A stretch of 64,000 nt of DNA from Marinobacter sp. ELB17 (GTDB lineage: Bacteria > Pseudomonadota > Gammaproteobacteria > Pseudomonadales > Oleiphilaceae). The position numbers and the translations under genes were made by a program. Below the pieces are notes generated by a model. It was given only the letters and a program-made list of their open reading frames with translations, searched no databases and was not told the origin of the DNA. Positions within the stretch are counted from its first letter, which is position 1. The number at the start of each line of letters is the position of its first letter. This document shows positions 35,944 through 45,029 of this stretch, one piece after another. Location: contig NZ_AAXY01000017.1 of assembly GCF_000169375.1 (NCBI RefSeq), forward strand, positions 1 through 64,000, read 5' to 3'.

Positions 35944-36833
35944 ACAGCCTCCTGACGGGCGCCGGTCTCGAAGCGCTGGTTGCAATAGTCGGTGTCCGAA
36001 CAGATGAAAATGCGCCCGCCCTCATCGTCGGTCACCACTTCATCCAGGAAGGAATGGTCCGACCCGCAAAACTCGCAGGTCTGGTCCCAACCCTGGATCT
36101 CAAAGGGGTGATCCTCGAAATCGAGACTTTCAACACGGGTGAACGGCGGGATGGCGTAGATGCGTTTCTCCCGGCCAGCGCCGAACAGTTGCAATGCGGG
36201 GCTGCCGTGCATTTTGGGATTGTCGAATTTGGGGATGGGCGAAGGGTCCATCACATAGTGGCCGTTGACCTTGACCGGGTAGGCATAGGTGGTGGCGATG
36301 TGGCCGAAGCGGGCAATGTCCTCATACAGCTTGACGTGCATCACCCCGTATTCCTGCAGTGCGTGCATTTTCCGGGTCTCGGTTTCCCGCGGTTCGATGA
36401 ACCGCAGAGGCTCGGGAATAGGTACCTGATAGACCAGTATCTGGCCGTGAGAAAGCGGTGTTTCGGGTATCCGGTGACGGGTCTGGATAACACTTGCCGC
36501 CAAAGTTGACTCGGTCGTAGCAACGCCGGCTGTGCGGGCAAAAAAACGCCTGATGCTGACCGCATTGGTGGTGTCGTCTGCGCCTTGGTCGATCACTTTG
36601 AGAACGTCATCCTGACCGATAATAGTGGCCGTGACCTGCATGCCACCGGTGCCCCAGCCATAGGGCAACGGCATCTCGCGTCCGCCGAAAGGTACCTGGT
36701 ACCCGGGCACCGCCACGGCTTTCAGCAGGCATCGGCGAATCATCCGTTTGGTCTGCTCGTCCAGGTAGGCGAAGTTATAGCCGTTGCTGTCACTCTCGGT
36801 GTCAGAATTGTGGTTAGAAGCTGCGCTGGTCAT
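35940..36833 (-). CDS. phnJ: Carbon-phosphorus lyase, radical SAM subunit PhnJ
   Basis: A 297-residue catalytic subunit that cleaves the C-P bond of ribose 1-phosphonate 5-phosphate. The iron-sulfur motif CX2CX21CX5C is present exactly: CEFC, then 21 residues, CSDTDYC. Other family stretches are YNFAYLDEQTKRMIRR, VPFGGREMPLPYGWGTGG and HGSPALQLFGAGREKRIYA. It overlaps phnI and phnK by four bases on each side. Its presence makes this a true C-P lyase operon able to use alkyl- and methylphosphonate. Confidence 0.96.
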   Translation of the reverse strand: MTSAASNHNSDTESDSNGYNFAYLDEQTKRMIRRCLLKAVAVPGYQVPFGGREMPLPYGWGTGGMQVTATIIGQDDVLKVIDQGADDTTNAVSIRRFFARTAGVATTESTLAASVIQTRHRIPETPLSHGQILVYQVPIPEPLRFIEPRETETRKMHALQEYGVMHVKLYEDIARFGHIATTYAYPVKVNGHYVMDPSPIPKFDNPKMHGSPALQLFGAGREKRIYAIPPFTRVESLDFEDHPFEIQGWDQTCEFCGSDHSFLDEVVTDDEGGRIFICSDTDYCNQRFETGARQEAV

Positions 36834-38041
36834 GCCTGTTTCACCTCACGGTGTTGTTCGTTGTCCATGCTCGGCTCATCTTGGTTGCCGGGTTTGGATG
36901 TGGTGTTCGCTTTTGGGTCCTGGCGGCCTGATGTGCGTTGTTCAAACTCTTTCCGGAGCCGTCGCAGCAGTACCAGCTCAGACTGAAAATCAACGTAGTG
37001 CGGTAGCTTCAGATGAGACACGAAACCCGAGGAGTCGAGGTTGTCGCAGTGGGCGAGAACAAACTCTTCGTCTTGCGCCGGCGAGACCACGTCCTCACCC
37101 AGCTCCCGCGCCCGCAGCGCGCGATCCACCAGCGCCATCGCCAGTGCCTTGCGCTCGGAATTGCCAAATGCCAAGCCGTAGCCGCGGGTGAAGCGTGGCG
37201 CCTCGGTGGCGGTGCCGATAAACTGGTTGATCATGTCGCATTCGCTAACCTGAATGTCACCGACAATAACGGCAAAGCCCAGTTCTTCCGGCGCGATTTC
37301 CACCGCCACTTCGCCCTGGCGAATTTCCCCTGCAAACGGGTGATTGCGGCCGTAACCGCGCTGGGTAGAGTAGGCGAGTGCCAGCAGGAATCCCTCGTCG
37401 CCGCGAGCCAGGGCTTGTAGGCGCAGGTCGCGGCCAGCGGGATAGTCCAGTGGTTGGCGGGTAAGGTCGGCCGGCGCCGAATCGTCGGGTTGAAGGTCAC
37501 CGCTATTGGCCAGTGGGCTTTCAATCAGTCCCTCGCTGTTGAGGAAATCCAGTACCCGCGGGCAGTCTTCCACCGTTTCGTCGGAGGGCTGCGTGGAAGG
37601 AAGCGTAGAGGGTGACGAATTGCCCCGCTCACCATTGGCCAACAACGTAAAATCCAGCAATCGATGGGTGTAATCGTAGGTGGGGCCTAACACTTGGCCT
37701 CCAGGCAGATCCTTGTAGGCAGCGGAAATCCGGCGCTGAATAGCCATGGTGTTGGTTTCCATCGGCAGAGACGCGAGGAAACGCGGCAGGGTCGTGCGAT
37801 AGGCCCGTAGAAGAAAAATAGCCTCAATAGCATCGCCGCTGGCCTGCTTGAGCGCCAGTGCTGCAAGTTCCGGGTCGTAAAGAGAACCTTCGGCCATGAC
37901 CCGGTCTACCGCGAGTCCCATCTGTTGGCGAATCTGGGCAACACTCAGTTCCGGTATCGAGGTGTCACCGCGGCGGGTTTCGTCGAGCCAGCTGTGGGCC
38001 TGATCGATGGCTTTTTCGCCGCCTTTGACAGCTACGTACAT
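36830..38041 (-). CDS. phnI: C-P lyase core subunit PhnI
   Basis: A 403-residue nucleosidase-type subunit that, with PhnG, PhnH and PhnL, swaps adenine of ATP for methylphosphonate. Family words: MYVAVKGGEKAIDQAHSWL at the start, QIRQQMGLAVDRVMAEGSLYD, LLRAYRTTLPRF and HCDNLDSSGFVSHLKLPHYVDFQSELVLL. It is about 50 residues longer than E. coli PhnI, mostly in a polar C-terminal tail (KANTTSKPGNQDEPSMDN) and a central loop. Stop overlaps phnJ by four bases. Confidence 0.94.
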   Translation of the reverse strand: MYVAVKGGEKAIDQAHSWLDETRRGDTSIPELSVAQIRQQMGLAVDRVMAEGSLYDPELAALALKQASGDAIEAIFLLRAYRTTLPRFLASLPMETNTMAIQRRISAAYKDLPGGQVLGPTYDYTHRLLDFTLLANGERGNSSPSTLPSTQPSDETVEDCPRVLDFLNSEGLIESPLANSGDLQPDDSAPADLTRQPLDYPAGRDLRLQALARGDEGFLLALAYSTQRGYGRNHPFAGEIRQGEVAVEIAPEELGFAVIVGDIQVSECDMINQFIGTATEAPRFTRGYGLAFGNSERKALAMALVDRALRARELGEDVVSPAQDEEFVLAHCDNLDSSGFVSHLKLPHYVDFQSELVLLRRLRKEFEQRTSGRQDPKANTTSKPGNQDEPSMDNEQHREVKQA

Positions 38042-38042
38042 G

Positions 38043-38720
38043 CTATATCTCCACTCGAGTGGTGCGTGGCAAACCCATCAGGGCCGTTCCGGCGGTGAAC
38101 ATAAGGTCAACGCCACAAGGAAATTGACGGCAATTATCGGCCAGCATGCCAGGCCAGCGCGGGTCCAGGCCGGCGATGCCGACCTTGCGTATGCCATCAA
38201 TCCCCGGGCCACGCAGAGTCCAGGTGCTGGCGGCATCCAGGCTTTCCACCTGCACGATCACGGTGGTGGAGCGATCTGGGTATTCATGGCTGCCTTGGGC
38301 AAAATGGGTCAGATCGCCGTCGAAATCGGGCGAGATCAGGGCAAACTCTGCCTGGCCCGGTTCGTCCACAAGGCGACAACCACAATGAAAACGCAGCGCG
38401 CTCACCAGGGCATCGGTTCTTAAGGCCGGCGCAATCCACAAGGGTGTTTCCGCGTCTAGAAGTGTCAGGCAAAGTTGGTATGACGCACTGTGCGCGCCTT
38501 CAGGCGCTGGGCTTTCAGGCACGTTTTGCACGGTTCCGGGCTCAGAGAGCGCGGTGAGCGCGCGACGAAACACCTGTTGCGACTGATGCACCGGATCGTC
38601 AAACCCGGCACAAAGCCCGGCCAGTGAGAATGCCGTTGAGGTTGCCGGTGAGAGTGCCGGTGAGAATGTTGTCGACAGCGCCTGCATGGCGAATAGGTGA
38701 GTTTCGTTGGTCGCGGTCAT
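38043..38720 (-). CDS. phnH: C-P lyase core subunit PhnH
   Basis: A 225-residue PhnH, a core subunit of the C-P lyase complex. Typical text: GFDDPVHQSQQVFRRALTAL near residue 35, LCLTLLDAETPLW, FHCGCRLVDEPGQAEFALI, and GPGIDGIRKVGIAGL. It has about 25 extra N-terminal residues relative to E. coli PhnH, so a later start is possible. It lies one base from phnI and three from phnG. Confidence 0.93.
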   Translation of the reverse strand: MTATNETHLFAMQALSTTFSPALSPATSTAFSLAGLCAGFDDPVHQSQQVFRRALTALSEPGTVQNVPESPAPEGAHSASYQLCLTLLDAETPLWIAPALRTDALVSALRFHCGCRLVDEPGQAEFALISPDFDGDLTHFAQGSHEYPDRSTTVIVQVESLDAASTWTLRGPGIDGIRKVGIAGLDPRWPGMLADNCRQFPCGVDLMFTAGTALMGLPRTTRVEI

Positions 38721-38723
38721 CGG

Positions 38724-39212
38724 CTAGCTCCCTCTTACCATGGTCATGAAGTTCACTTTGGTTGTGGCGGCTTTGCGGGAGACTTCTTCACGGCGAGCCA
38801 GCCACTGCTCATGCAACGGCTGTATCAATGCAGGGCCGTGCTCATTGCAGTTTTCGCACATCAGGCCGTCGAACAGTGCCGCCAGTTCAGCGTGGCGCCG
38901 ACTGCGGCCACGGACATAGCCAAAGCCCTGTGTATTGCCATCCAGCTCCACCACACATCGGGTAAGCGTGATTTCGCCGAGATTAAAGGGCGAGCCGGTG
39001 CCTCCGGTGCGGCCCCGCACCATGGCCATGCCAATTTCCGGTTTACGCAGGTGGCGAAATGTCGGTTGCAGTGGCAGGTTCTGCCAGTAAGCCTCCAAGT
39101 CACTCAGGTCGGCTCTTGCCAATACCGACATCCAGTATTGACGATCGGCGACCTCCGACGTGGAATCCTTAGTTTGTGAAAAGCTCTGCGAAAAGGCCTG
39201 CGCGTGGGTCAT
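38724..39212 (-). CDS. phnG: C-P lyase core subunit PhnG
   Basis: A 162-residue PhnG. Characteristic: RQYWMSVLARADLSDLEAYW, FRHLRKPEIGMAMVRGRTGG and FNLGEITLTRCVVEL. I use ATG 39212 (MTHAQAFSQ), preceded by AGGAGAA; longer frames upstream run antisense and across the phnE end without homology. The first gene of the core complex, after the phnCDE transporter. Confidence 0.93.
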   Translation of the reverse strand: MTHAQAFSQSFSQTKDSTSEVADRQYWMSVLARADLSDLEAYWQNLPLQPTFRHLRKPEIGMAMVRGRTGGTGSPFNLGEITLTRCVVELDGNTQGFGYVRGRSRRHAELAALFDGLMCENCNEHGPALIQPLHEQWLARREEVSRKAATTKVNFMTMVRGS

Positions 39213-39244
39213 GGGCCGTTTTCTCCTGTAAGTGGGCCAGTTAT

Positions 39245-40051
39245 CTAGATAAAGCGTTTGCGGACCCACTGAGACGTGATATCCAGTGAGGTCACGACGA
39301 GAATAATGATGATCATCACCGCGCAGGTTTGAGCAAACTGGAAGCCGCGCATGCTTTCCCAGAGAATCACGCCGATGCCCCCGGCACCCACCATGCCCAC
39401 GACTGTGGCGGAGCGGACATTGGATTCGAATCGGTACAGTGAATAGGAAATCCACAACGGCAAAACCTGCGGGATAACGCCATAAATAATTTCCTGCAGA
39501 CCACTGGCTCCGGTGGCTCGCACACCTTCTACCGGCCCTGGGTCAATGGCCTCTACGGCTTCGGAAAACAGTTTTGCCAGCACCCCGGTGGTGTGGATGA
39601 ATAACGCCATGACCCCGGCGAACGGTCCTAGCCCTACAGCGACCACAAACAGCATGGCAAACACCATCTCGTTGATGGCGCGGAACGAATCCATCAAGCG
39701 GCGAACCGGCTGGCAGACCCACCAGGGCACGAGATTTTCCGAGGACATGATTCCGAAAGGGATGGCCAGAATAACGGCCAATACGGTGCCCCAGATCGCA
39801 ATCTGTACGGTGGTGACCATCTCGCTGACATAGAGCGGCCAATAGTGAAAATCGGGCGGGAAAAAATCGGCTGCGAACACAGCCATGTTGTTACCGTCGG
39901 CAATCAGAGCCGCCGGGTTCATCTCGGCGCCCTCCCAGGCCCAGATCAGGACAGCGCCGGTGATGCCCCAGCCCAGCAAGGCCGCCCAGTTCCGTGAAAG
40001 CAGGTTGTTTTGGCCTTCGGGAAGATGTGAGTGTGTTGATGCGCTATGCAT
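39245..40051 (-). CDS. phnE: Phosphonate ABC permease PhnE
   Basis: A 268-residue inner-membrane permease with about six helices. The EAA-like loop [25 protein letters not shown] and [21 protein letters not shown] are PhnE features. It pairs with PhnC and PhnD for import of phosphonates or phosphate esters. It comes after phnD, separated by 89 bases holding a hairpin, and precedes phnG by 32 bases. Confidence 0.93.
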   Translation of the reverse strand: MHSASTHSHLPEGQNNLLSRNWAALLGWGITGAVLIWAWEGAEMNPAALIADGNNMAVFAADFFPPDFHYWPLYVSEMVTTVQIAIWGTVLAVILAIPFGIMSSENLVPWWVCQPVRRLMDSFRAINEMVFAMLFVVAVGLGPFAGVMALFIHTTGVLAKLFSEAVEAIDPGPVEGVRATGASGLQEIIYGVIPQVLPLWISYSLYRFESNVRSATVVGMVGAGGIGVILWESMRGFQFAQTCAVMIIIILVVTSLDITSQWVRKRFI

Positions 40052-40108
40052 GAAAGCTGCCTGTCGCTTTTACGTCTGGAGTTACCGGGGTCGTCTCCGG
40101 CGCGAAAA

Positions 40109-40131
40109 GGGCTGGCGTTATAAGCCAGCCC
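40109..40131 (-). terminator. Intercistronic hairpin between phnD and phnE
   Basis: GGGCTGGC at 40109-40116 pairs with GCCAGCCC at 40124-40131 around a 7-base loop, nine bases after the phnD stop. No T run follows on the minus strand, so it more likely protects the phnD message end or attenuates, giving more binding protein than permease. Confidence 0.5.
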
Positions 40132-40140
40132 CGGGGTTTA

Positions 40141-41151
40141 TCAGTTAGACTCTTCGCGGGCAGCGTCCAGTGCTGCAAGCCGACGATCCAGGCCGGCCAG
40201 TTGGGCTGCGATGTCCGCCAGCTTTTCGGTCTTTTCCTGTGCTGAGTAACGGCTGTCGTTCTCGATGACCGCTTTTTGCTTGAACATTTCGAGCTGACGA
40301 ATGGGAATCAACTGGTCATTGCTGGAAGCACGGAAGGGTGCCCATTGGAGAGCAGCCAGGATTTTCAATTCTTTTTCGTCGCCGGTAGTGCCGTAGCCCA
40401 TCAGGAAGTCGTAGACTTTCTGTTTGGTTTCCGCAGACAGATTTTTGCGCCAGACCAGTGGGTCAGACGGAATCAGCGGTGATTTCCAGATTACTTTGAG
40501 GTCGTCTGCTTTTTCCGGAAAAGTGAGTTGCAACCGTGCCATGCTCTCGGTATTGAAGGTGGCCACGTCTACCTGTTTGTTAGCCACAGCCATGGCGTTG
40601 GTTTCATGGCCGGCATTTAGCGTGCGTTTGAAGGCTTTTTTGGGATCGATGCCGTTTTTGGCGAAAATGTAGTAGCTGGGCACCAGGAAACCGGAGGTAG
40701 AGTTGGGATCGCCATTACCAAACGTAAGGTCTTTGGCGTTGGCGAGCACATCCTCGACCGTATTCAGATTGGTACTGTCTTTGTGAACAATCATCAGGCT
40801 CCAGTAGCCGGGTGAGCCGTCCGCTGCCACGGTCTGAACCACAACTTCACCACCGGCACGGTCGACAGCTTCCATCGCCGACTTGTTGCCGTACCAGGCG
40901 ATGTCAACCTTGTCGAAGCGCATACCCTGGATGATGCCGGCATAATCCGGGGCGAAGAAACCTTTCACTTCCATGTCCAGCTTTGCCGACATGTCCTCAA
41001 GGAAAGGTTCCCAAACGTTTTTTAGATTGCTGGACGATTCGGTCGAAATGATGCCGAAGTTAAGAGTCTTCTGTTCTTCTGCCTGCAAGCCGGCTGCGCC
41101 TACTGTGACTGCGGCCGCCAGGGTCATGCGGCCTATCCATTGTTTTAACAT
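40141..41151 (-). CDS. phnD: Phosphonate-binding periplasmic protein PhnD
   Basis: A 336-residue binding protein of the phosphate/phosphite/phosphonate type. The signal peptide ends near AAGLQA. Mature start EEQKTLNFGIISTESSSNLK, then GFFAPDYAGIIQGMRFDKVDIAWYGNKSA, the conserved ligand region. I choose ATG 41151 (MLKQWIGRM) with AGGAAAC upstream; the longer frame lacks a signal at its start. It sits 52 bases after phnC. Confidence 0.94.
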   Translation of the reverse strand: MLKQWIGRMTLAAAVTVGAAGLQAEEQKTLNFGIISTESSSNLKNVWEPFLEDMSAKLDMEVKGFFAPDYAGIIQGMRFDKVDIAWYGNKSAMEAVDRAGGEVVVQTVAADGSPGYWSLMIVHKDSTNLNTVEDVLANAKDLTFGNGDPNSTSGFLVPSYYIFAKNGIDPKKAFKRTLNAGHETNAMAVANKQVDVATFNTESMARLQLTFPEKADDLKVIWKSPLIPSDPLVWRKNLSAETKQKVYDFLMGYGTTGDEKELKILAALQWAPFRASSNDQLIPIRQLEMFKQKAVIENDSRYSAQEKTEKLADIAAQLAGLDRRLAALDAAREESN

Positions 41152-41203
41152 AAGTGTTTCCTGTGGTTTTGAGTGTGAGTGAACATACGGGACAGTTTTC
41201 CGG

Positions 41204-42052
41204 TCAGCCGGTGGCTGCCAGGGCAAACGCTTTGGCGGGTGTGGGGTTTTTTTTGTTCTTGACAGGTTCGCCATCAATGTCGAAAGAGGTGGTGCCGTAA
41301 ATACTGGCCAGCACCGCGGGAGTCAGATTCGCAGATGGGCCGTCATACACTATTTCGCCAGCCTTCAGTGCTACGGCTCGGTGGCAGAATTCGCGGGCAT
41401 AATCGACTTGATGAAGTGTGACCACAACGGTGCGACCGTCTTGATCATTAATATCGGCAAGAATTTCCATAACACGGCGGGCCGATTCAGGATCCAGCGA
41501 CGCGATGGGCTCGTCAGCAAGAATCACTTCGGCTTTCTGAGTGAGTGTGCGGGCGATGGCAACCCGTTGCTGCTGGCCACCTGACAGTAAGGATGCGCGC
41601 TGGGTCGCCCAGAGATCCATTCCGACGCGGTTCAAGCATTTTAGGGCCAAGGCTTTTTCTTCGGTGTTGAATAAACCGAGGCATCCACGCCACCCGGGCA
41701 CGCGGCCTAGAGTGCCGGTGAGCACATTGGTTATTACCTTCATGCGGCCGACAAGGTTGAACTGCTGAAAGATATAGCCTATTCGCGCTCGCGTTTTTCG
41801 GATGTCCGGTGACAGCCGACCTTGGCATTGCACGAGTTGTCCCAGTACGCGAATTTCGCCGCTGTCTACATCGCTGCAGCTCAGCCCGGCGAGGTGGCGA
41901 AGGAGGGTGGATTTGCCAGAACCGGAGGGGCCGATAAGGGCTACCATCTCGCCGGATTCAATAGAAAGATTGATGTTCTTGAGGGCTTTATCCGCGCGTT
42001 TGTTGTTGCCAAACGTCTTTGATAAACCTTTAACCTGAATGTCGGGACCCAT
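41204..42052 (-). CDS. phnC: Phosphonate ABC ATPase PhnC
   Basis: A 282-residue nucleotide-binding subunit. Walker [10 protein letters not shown], PhnC-type [19 protein letters not shown], signature [15 protein letters not shown] and Walker [15 protein letters not shown] are visible. First gene of the phnCDEGHIJKLMN operon; a Pho-box-like site lies 66 bases upstream. No phnF repressor gene is present, consistent with control by PhoB alone. Confidence 0.94.
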   Translation of the reverse strand: MGPDIQVKGLSKTFGNNKRADKALKNINLSIESGEMVALIGPSGSGKSTLLRHLAGLSCSDVDSGEIRVLGQLVQCQGRLSPDIRKTRARIGYIFQQFNLVGRMKVITNVLTGTLGRVPGWRGCLGLFNTEEKALALKCLNRVGMDLWATQRASLLSGGQQQRVAIARTLTQKAEVILADEPIASLDPESARRVMEILADINDQDGRTVVVTLHQVDYAREFCHRAVALKAGEIVYDGPSANLTPAVLASIYGTTSFDIDGEPVKNKKNPTPAKAFALAATG

Positions 42053-42117
42053 AGATCGCCTACCCTGTCGCGTTTTTAACGTGTATAGGTAGTTTCTCTG
42101 GCGGCTGTGACGATTCG

Positions 42118-42135
42118 ATGTCGTTTAGATGACAG
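42118..42135 (-). promoter_or_regulatory. Pho box before phnC
   Basis: On the minus strand CTGTCATCTAAACGACAT compares with the PhoB consensus CTGTCAT-N4-CTGTCAT: the first heptamer is perfect, the second matches four of seven. It lies 66 bases before the phnC start with CTATAC-type -10 sequence between, suggesting phosphate-starvation activation independent of phnP. Confidence 0.65.
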
Positions 42136-42148
42136 TTTATTGAAGGTT

Positions 42149-42913
42149 TTAAGACGGGAGTGTGAAATCTACCCAATCCCCGTCCCGGGCAACGCTTATA
42201 CGATTCGGCAAGGCCGGGTTCGTACTCTGGCGCCAGTTATCCAGCTCGTGGCTAATGTGGATGAGCCATGCCCGAGCCGGATCTACGGCTTGAATGCAAT
42301 CCAGAGCCAGGGTCCAGTCGTTATGGCCTTTCGGCTGACCAGACGGCGGGAATGTGCAGTCTATTGCCAGTCCATCAGGCTTTATTGTTTGTAAAAAATG
42401 TTGGGTGTCATCGGGTAGGCCACGAGTATCGGTCAGATAGGCAAACGTGGGGCCACCGGTAACTTCGAAGACGTAGCCGAAGGTCGGCTTCGAGTGGAGC
42501 AATGGCACAGGTGTGACCTTTAACCCTCCGATTTCAAATGCAGAGAATGCTTTTTGAGGGTTGAAATCCAATATGCCAGGATGGCGGAACAGATCGGCGC
42601 AGCCGTCAGGGTCAGGCGGAATAAAGACGGGGATACTCGGCCCCTTGCCCCAGCGCAGATGAAACAGCCCCTGAACATGATCAGGGTGAAAATGCGTCAG
42701 CACAATGGCATCCAGATCGCCGGGAGCGAAGCGTTTGTGCAGGTCCATCAGGCCGCCATCAATCAGAATGCGGATGGTTCCTGATTCGATAAGGGCAGAG
42801 CAGGGCTCGCGCGCCAAGGCCGCGTTCGTTTTGGCGACGGAACAGGCCGCGCAACAACAACCGTAAAGTGGCACACCACCGGCAGCGCCCGTTCCTAAAA
42901 AAGTTATCCGCAT
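42149..42913 (-). CDS. phnP: Phosphoribosyl 1,2-cyclic phosphate phosphodiesterase PhnP
   Basis: A 254-residue metallo-beta-lactamase-fold enzyme that opens the cyclic ribose phosphate produced by C-P lyase. Start FLGTGAAGGVPLYGCCCAAC with the zinc-site cysteines of PhnP, metal motif LTHFHPDHVQGLFHL, and YLTDTRGLPDDT. It is upstream of phnC rather than at the operon end as in E. coli, 96 bases away, and has its own Pho-box-like site. Confidence 0.92.
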   Translation of the reverse strand: MRITFLGTGAAGGVPLYGCCCAACSVAKTNAALAREPCSALIESGTIRILIDGGLMDLHKRFAPGDLDAIVLTHFHPDHVQGLFHLRWGKGPSIPVFIPPDPDGCADLFRHPGILDFNPQKAFSAFEIGGLKVTPVPLLHSKPTFGYVFEVTGGPTFAYLTDTRGLPDDTQHFLQTIKPDGLAIDCTFPPSGQPKGHNDWTLALDCIQAVDPARAWLIHISHELDNWRQSTNPALPNRISVARDGDWVDFTLPS

Positions 42914-42997
42914 CAGGTGCTCCCAGAAGGGGTTGGGTCCAGACCGGCCTTAGGGTTTGCCAAACACTGGAATGAGCGTTGAGGATAACCCTTCATA

Positions 42998-43015
42998 GTG
43001 AAACAGATGTGACAG
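42998..43015 (-). promoter_or_regulatory. Pho box before phnP
   Basis: Minus strand CTGTCACATCTGTTTCAC: the first half matches CTGTCAY fully and the second (GTTTCAC) retains four core positions plus the Y. It lies 85 bases before the phnP ATG and 20 from the end of the sulfatase gene upstream. Confidence 0.55.
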
Positions 43016-43035
43016 CCAGAAATCGGCGTTTTTTT

Positions 43036-44658
43036 TCACTGTTGCTCAACACCCTTCACAGAGGCCACTTCGGCGCTCAGAGGCGCTCGACGGAACGCCT
43101 TGAGCATGAAAGGGCGGAAGCTTGCCATGCTGGGGCCATCCTGATTCAAGTCTGGTTTTGCTCCCAGTTGAAAGCCGGGCAACCCACCGCCGCTGCTTCC
43201 GGTCGCCAGGAACGGCGCAAGTAATTCCGGATTGCCGCTGATCACGTGAACAATAACGTCCCGGCTGGCGCCTTCGCCGGTCACCAGCGGTGCCGGCTGG
43301 TGATCGCCTAACAGCACCAGCAGGGTATTCTCATCCACATGGCGCGTTGCATAGCCTGTTGCCACGTTCAGCGCGTAATCGATAGCAAGGGCGTAGTGTT
43401 CACGAACTCGCTCAGGCTCCAGCCACAGGCTGGCAGGTGTTTCGCCGGCGCCTTCCCACTGGTTGAATGCTGTGCCGTTGCCAACACTGTCCCAATCGTC
43501 CAGCACTGGTAAAATAGGCACCCAGGGAGCATGGCTGCTGATCAGAGCCACTTCTGCAAACATCGGCCCAACGGTTTGTTCACGAACGCTGCGCTGAAAC
43601 CAGGACCAAGTGTACTGATCCGGCATGGTCACCCAGTTAAACGGAGGCCCCTGGTAATCCATGGTGGTGGATTCGTAAATACGGTTGTAGCCAAATGCCT
43701 GGCCTTCTGGCCAGTCTTGGGTAATAGCCGGCATCACCGCGACTGTATCGTGGCCGGTTACCGCCATATCGTCTATCAGTGTGGGGTAATCGCTGGCTAG
43801 CAAAATCTCGTAGTCCAGCTGGGTATCAATCCACTGGCCGCTTAGCATCGTGGCGTGCGCCAGCCAGGATTGCCCGCCTTGCACCGGTGAACCCAAGCGT
43901 CCAGACACCATGTGCAGGCCCGCTGCGCTAACGGCGGCTTCCATTTTGTCGAGGCGGGAGCCGATAAGGTGCTTAAAGCGGTCGTCTGTGAGGCTGGAGA
44001 TGCCGTAGGATTCGATAAACCCAAAAATCACATCGGTATTGGCCAGGCCGGGCAGTGCCACAGGCTCTCCGGCCGCCGGATCGTTCGCCAAACTCTGGCT
44101 GAACTCTGCCGTTGATCGACGGGTGTCGATAGCCAGCAGTATCTGGTTAGTTGCCAGCTGCGCAGCGCTAAGGCTCACCACCGACTGGGGCGCAAACGAC
44201 ACCGCCACCAGCAACAACCCGGTGGCAAAAGCCGCTTTACCAAAACCGGAGTGCAGGCCTCCGGCAAGGCGGCTTAGCAGTTTGCTTACCCACAATGCCA
44301 AGCCGCAAAACGCTAGCAATAAAACCAGCAGTATCAGCAATGAAAGGCCGGTGCCGAGGTTACTTAGCATCAGGTCGACCACAGAGCCGACCACTCCCAG
44401 CTCCAGATAAAGGTTGAGTCCCCGCCCGAGACTTTGGCGAACCAGCAGATCGCTCAGCGTAAATAACGCCAACACGGCGTATAGCGTACCTACCACGCCG
44501 GCCAGCACTCGGGTAAATACGGAAGGCGATAATAGACTAAACACTGCACATACCATTAGCGCCTCGGCGGCAACCCAGGGAATCCATGGGTAACGCGGCA
44601 ACAGTAACGCCAACAACAGAGCATTAAACAGCAACAACGTGAGCGCAAAACGTTTCAA
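43036..44658 (-). CDS. Membrane sulfatase/phosphotransferase-superfamily protein
   Basis: A 540-residue protein with four or five N-terminal membrane segments (to about residue 165) and a periplasmic alkaline-phosphatase-superfamily domain. Marks: VIFGFIESYGISSL, GGQSWLAHATMLSG with a candidate nucleophile, LISSHAPWVPILP and LLVLLGDHQPAPLV with metal-binding Asp/His. It is related to LTA-synthase- and phosphoethanolamine-transferase-like proteins, so transfer or release of phospho-groups on lipids or glycans is plausible. It precedes phnP on the same strand. Substrate not predictable. Confidence 0.75.
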   Translation of the reverse strand: MKRFALTLLLFNALLLALLLPRYPWIPWVAAEALMVCAVFSLLSPSVFTRVLAGVVGTLYAVLALFTLSDLLVRQSLGRGLNLYLELGVVGSVVDLMLSNLGTGLSLLILLVLLLAFCGLALWVSKLLSRLAGGLHSGFGKAAFATGLLLVAVSFAPQSVVSLSAAQLATNQILLAIDTRRSTAEFSQSLANDPAAGEPVALPGLANTDVIFGFIESYGISSLTDDRFKHLIGSRLDKMEAAVSAAGLHMVSGRLGSPVQGGQSWLAHATMLSGQWIDTQLDYEILLASDYPTLIDDMAVTGHDTVAVMPAITQDWPEGQAFGYNRIYESTTMDYQGPPFNWVTMPDQYTWSWFQRSVREQTVGPMFAEVALISSHAPWVPILPVLDDWDSVGNGTAFNQWEGAGETPASLWLEPERVREHYALAIDYALNVATGYATRHVDENTLLVLLGDHQPAPLVTGEGASRDVIVHVISGNPELLAPFLATGSSGGGLPGFQLGAKPDLNQDGPSMASFRPFMLKAFRRAPLSAEVASVKGVEQQ

Positions 44659-44805
44659 AAGGGGACTTCCTTTAAGAGAGGGCGCCCGCCGGTGGGATAC
44701 CCTATTTTGATACCGATAAAAAAACAGATACGCATGGGGCGGGGTTTTCGGATTGCTAGGCGTGCAAAATGTCGCTCAAGTATTTAGCAGCATGACTCGT
44801 AGCCA

Positions 44806-45024
44806 TTAGCCGGCTGTACGATACTGTAAAATGAGACCTACAATTTCATGATCACTTTTCGTCGATGCTAGAGAATCATTCAGAGATGTTCTTTGGGGCA
44901 AGTGAATGTTGAATTTAGAACGTAAAATACTTTCTACTTCGCCATCAACGGCTGGGTCAAAGTCTTTTCCAACATAAACACGAATGCGCTGATAAATAAA
45001 TTCTTTATTGGCCATTAAAATCAT
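44806..45024 (-). CDS. Hypothetical 72-residue protein
   Basis: A short polar protein starting MILMANKEFIYQRIRVYVG or from the ATG at 45015. Acidic and basic residues alternate, with no membrane segment or cysteines. It starts five bases after the transporter gene on the same strand, so they may be cotranscribed. No ribosome site is obvious and I recognise no family. Codon use looks coding. Confidence 0.45.
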   Translation of the reverse strand: MILMANKEFIYQRIRVYVGKDFDPAVDGEVESILRSKFNIHLPQRTSLNDSLASTKSDHEIVGLILQYRTAG

Positions 45025-45029
45025 TTCTG

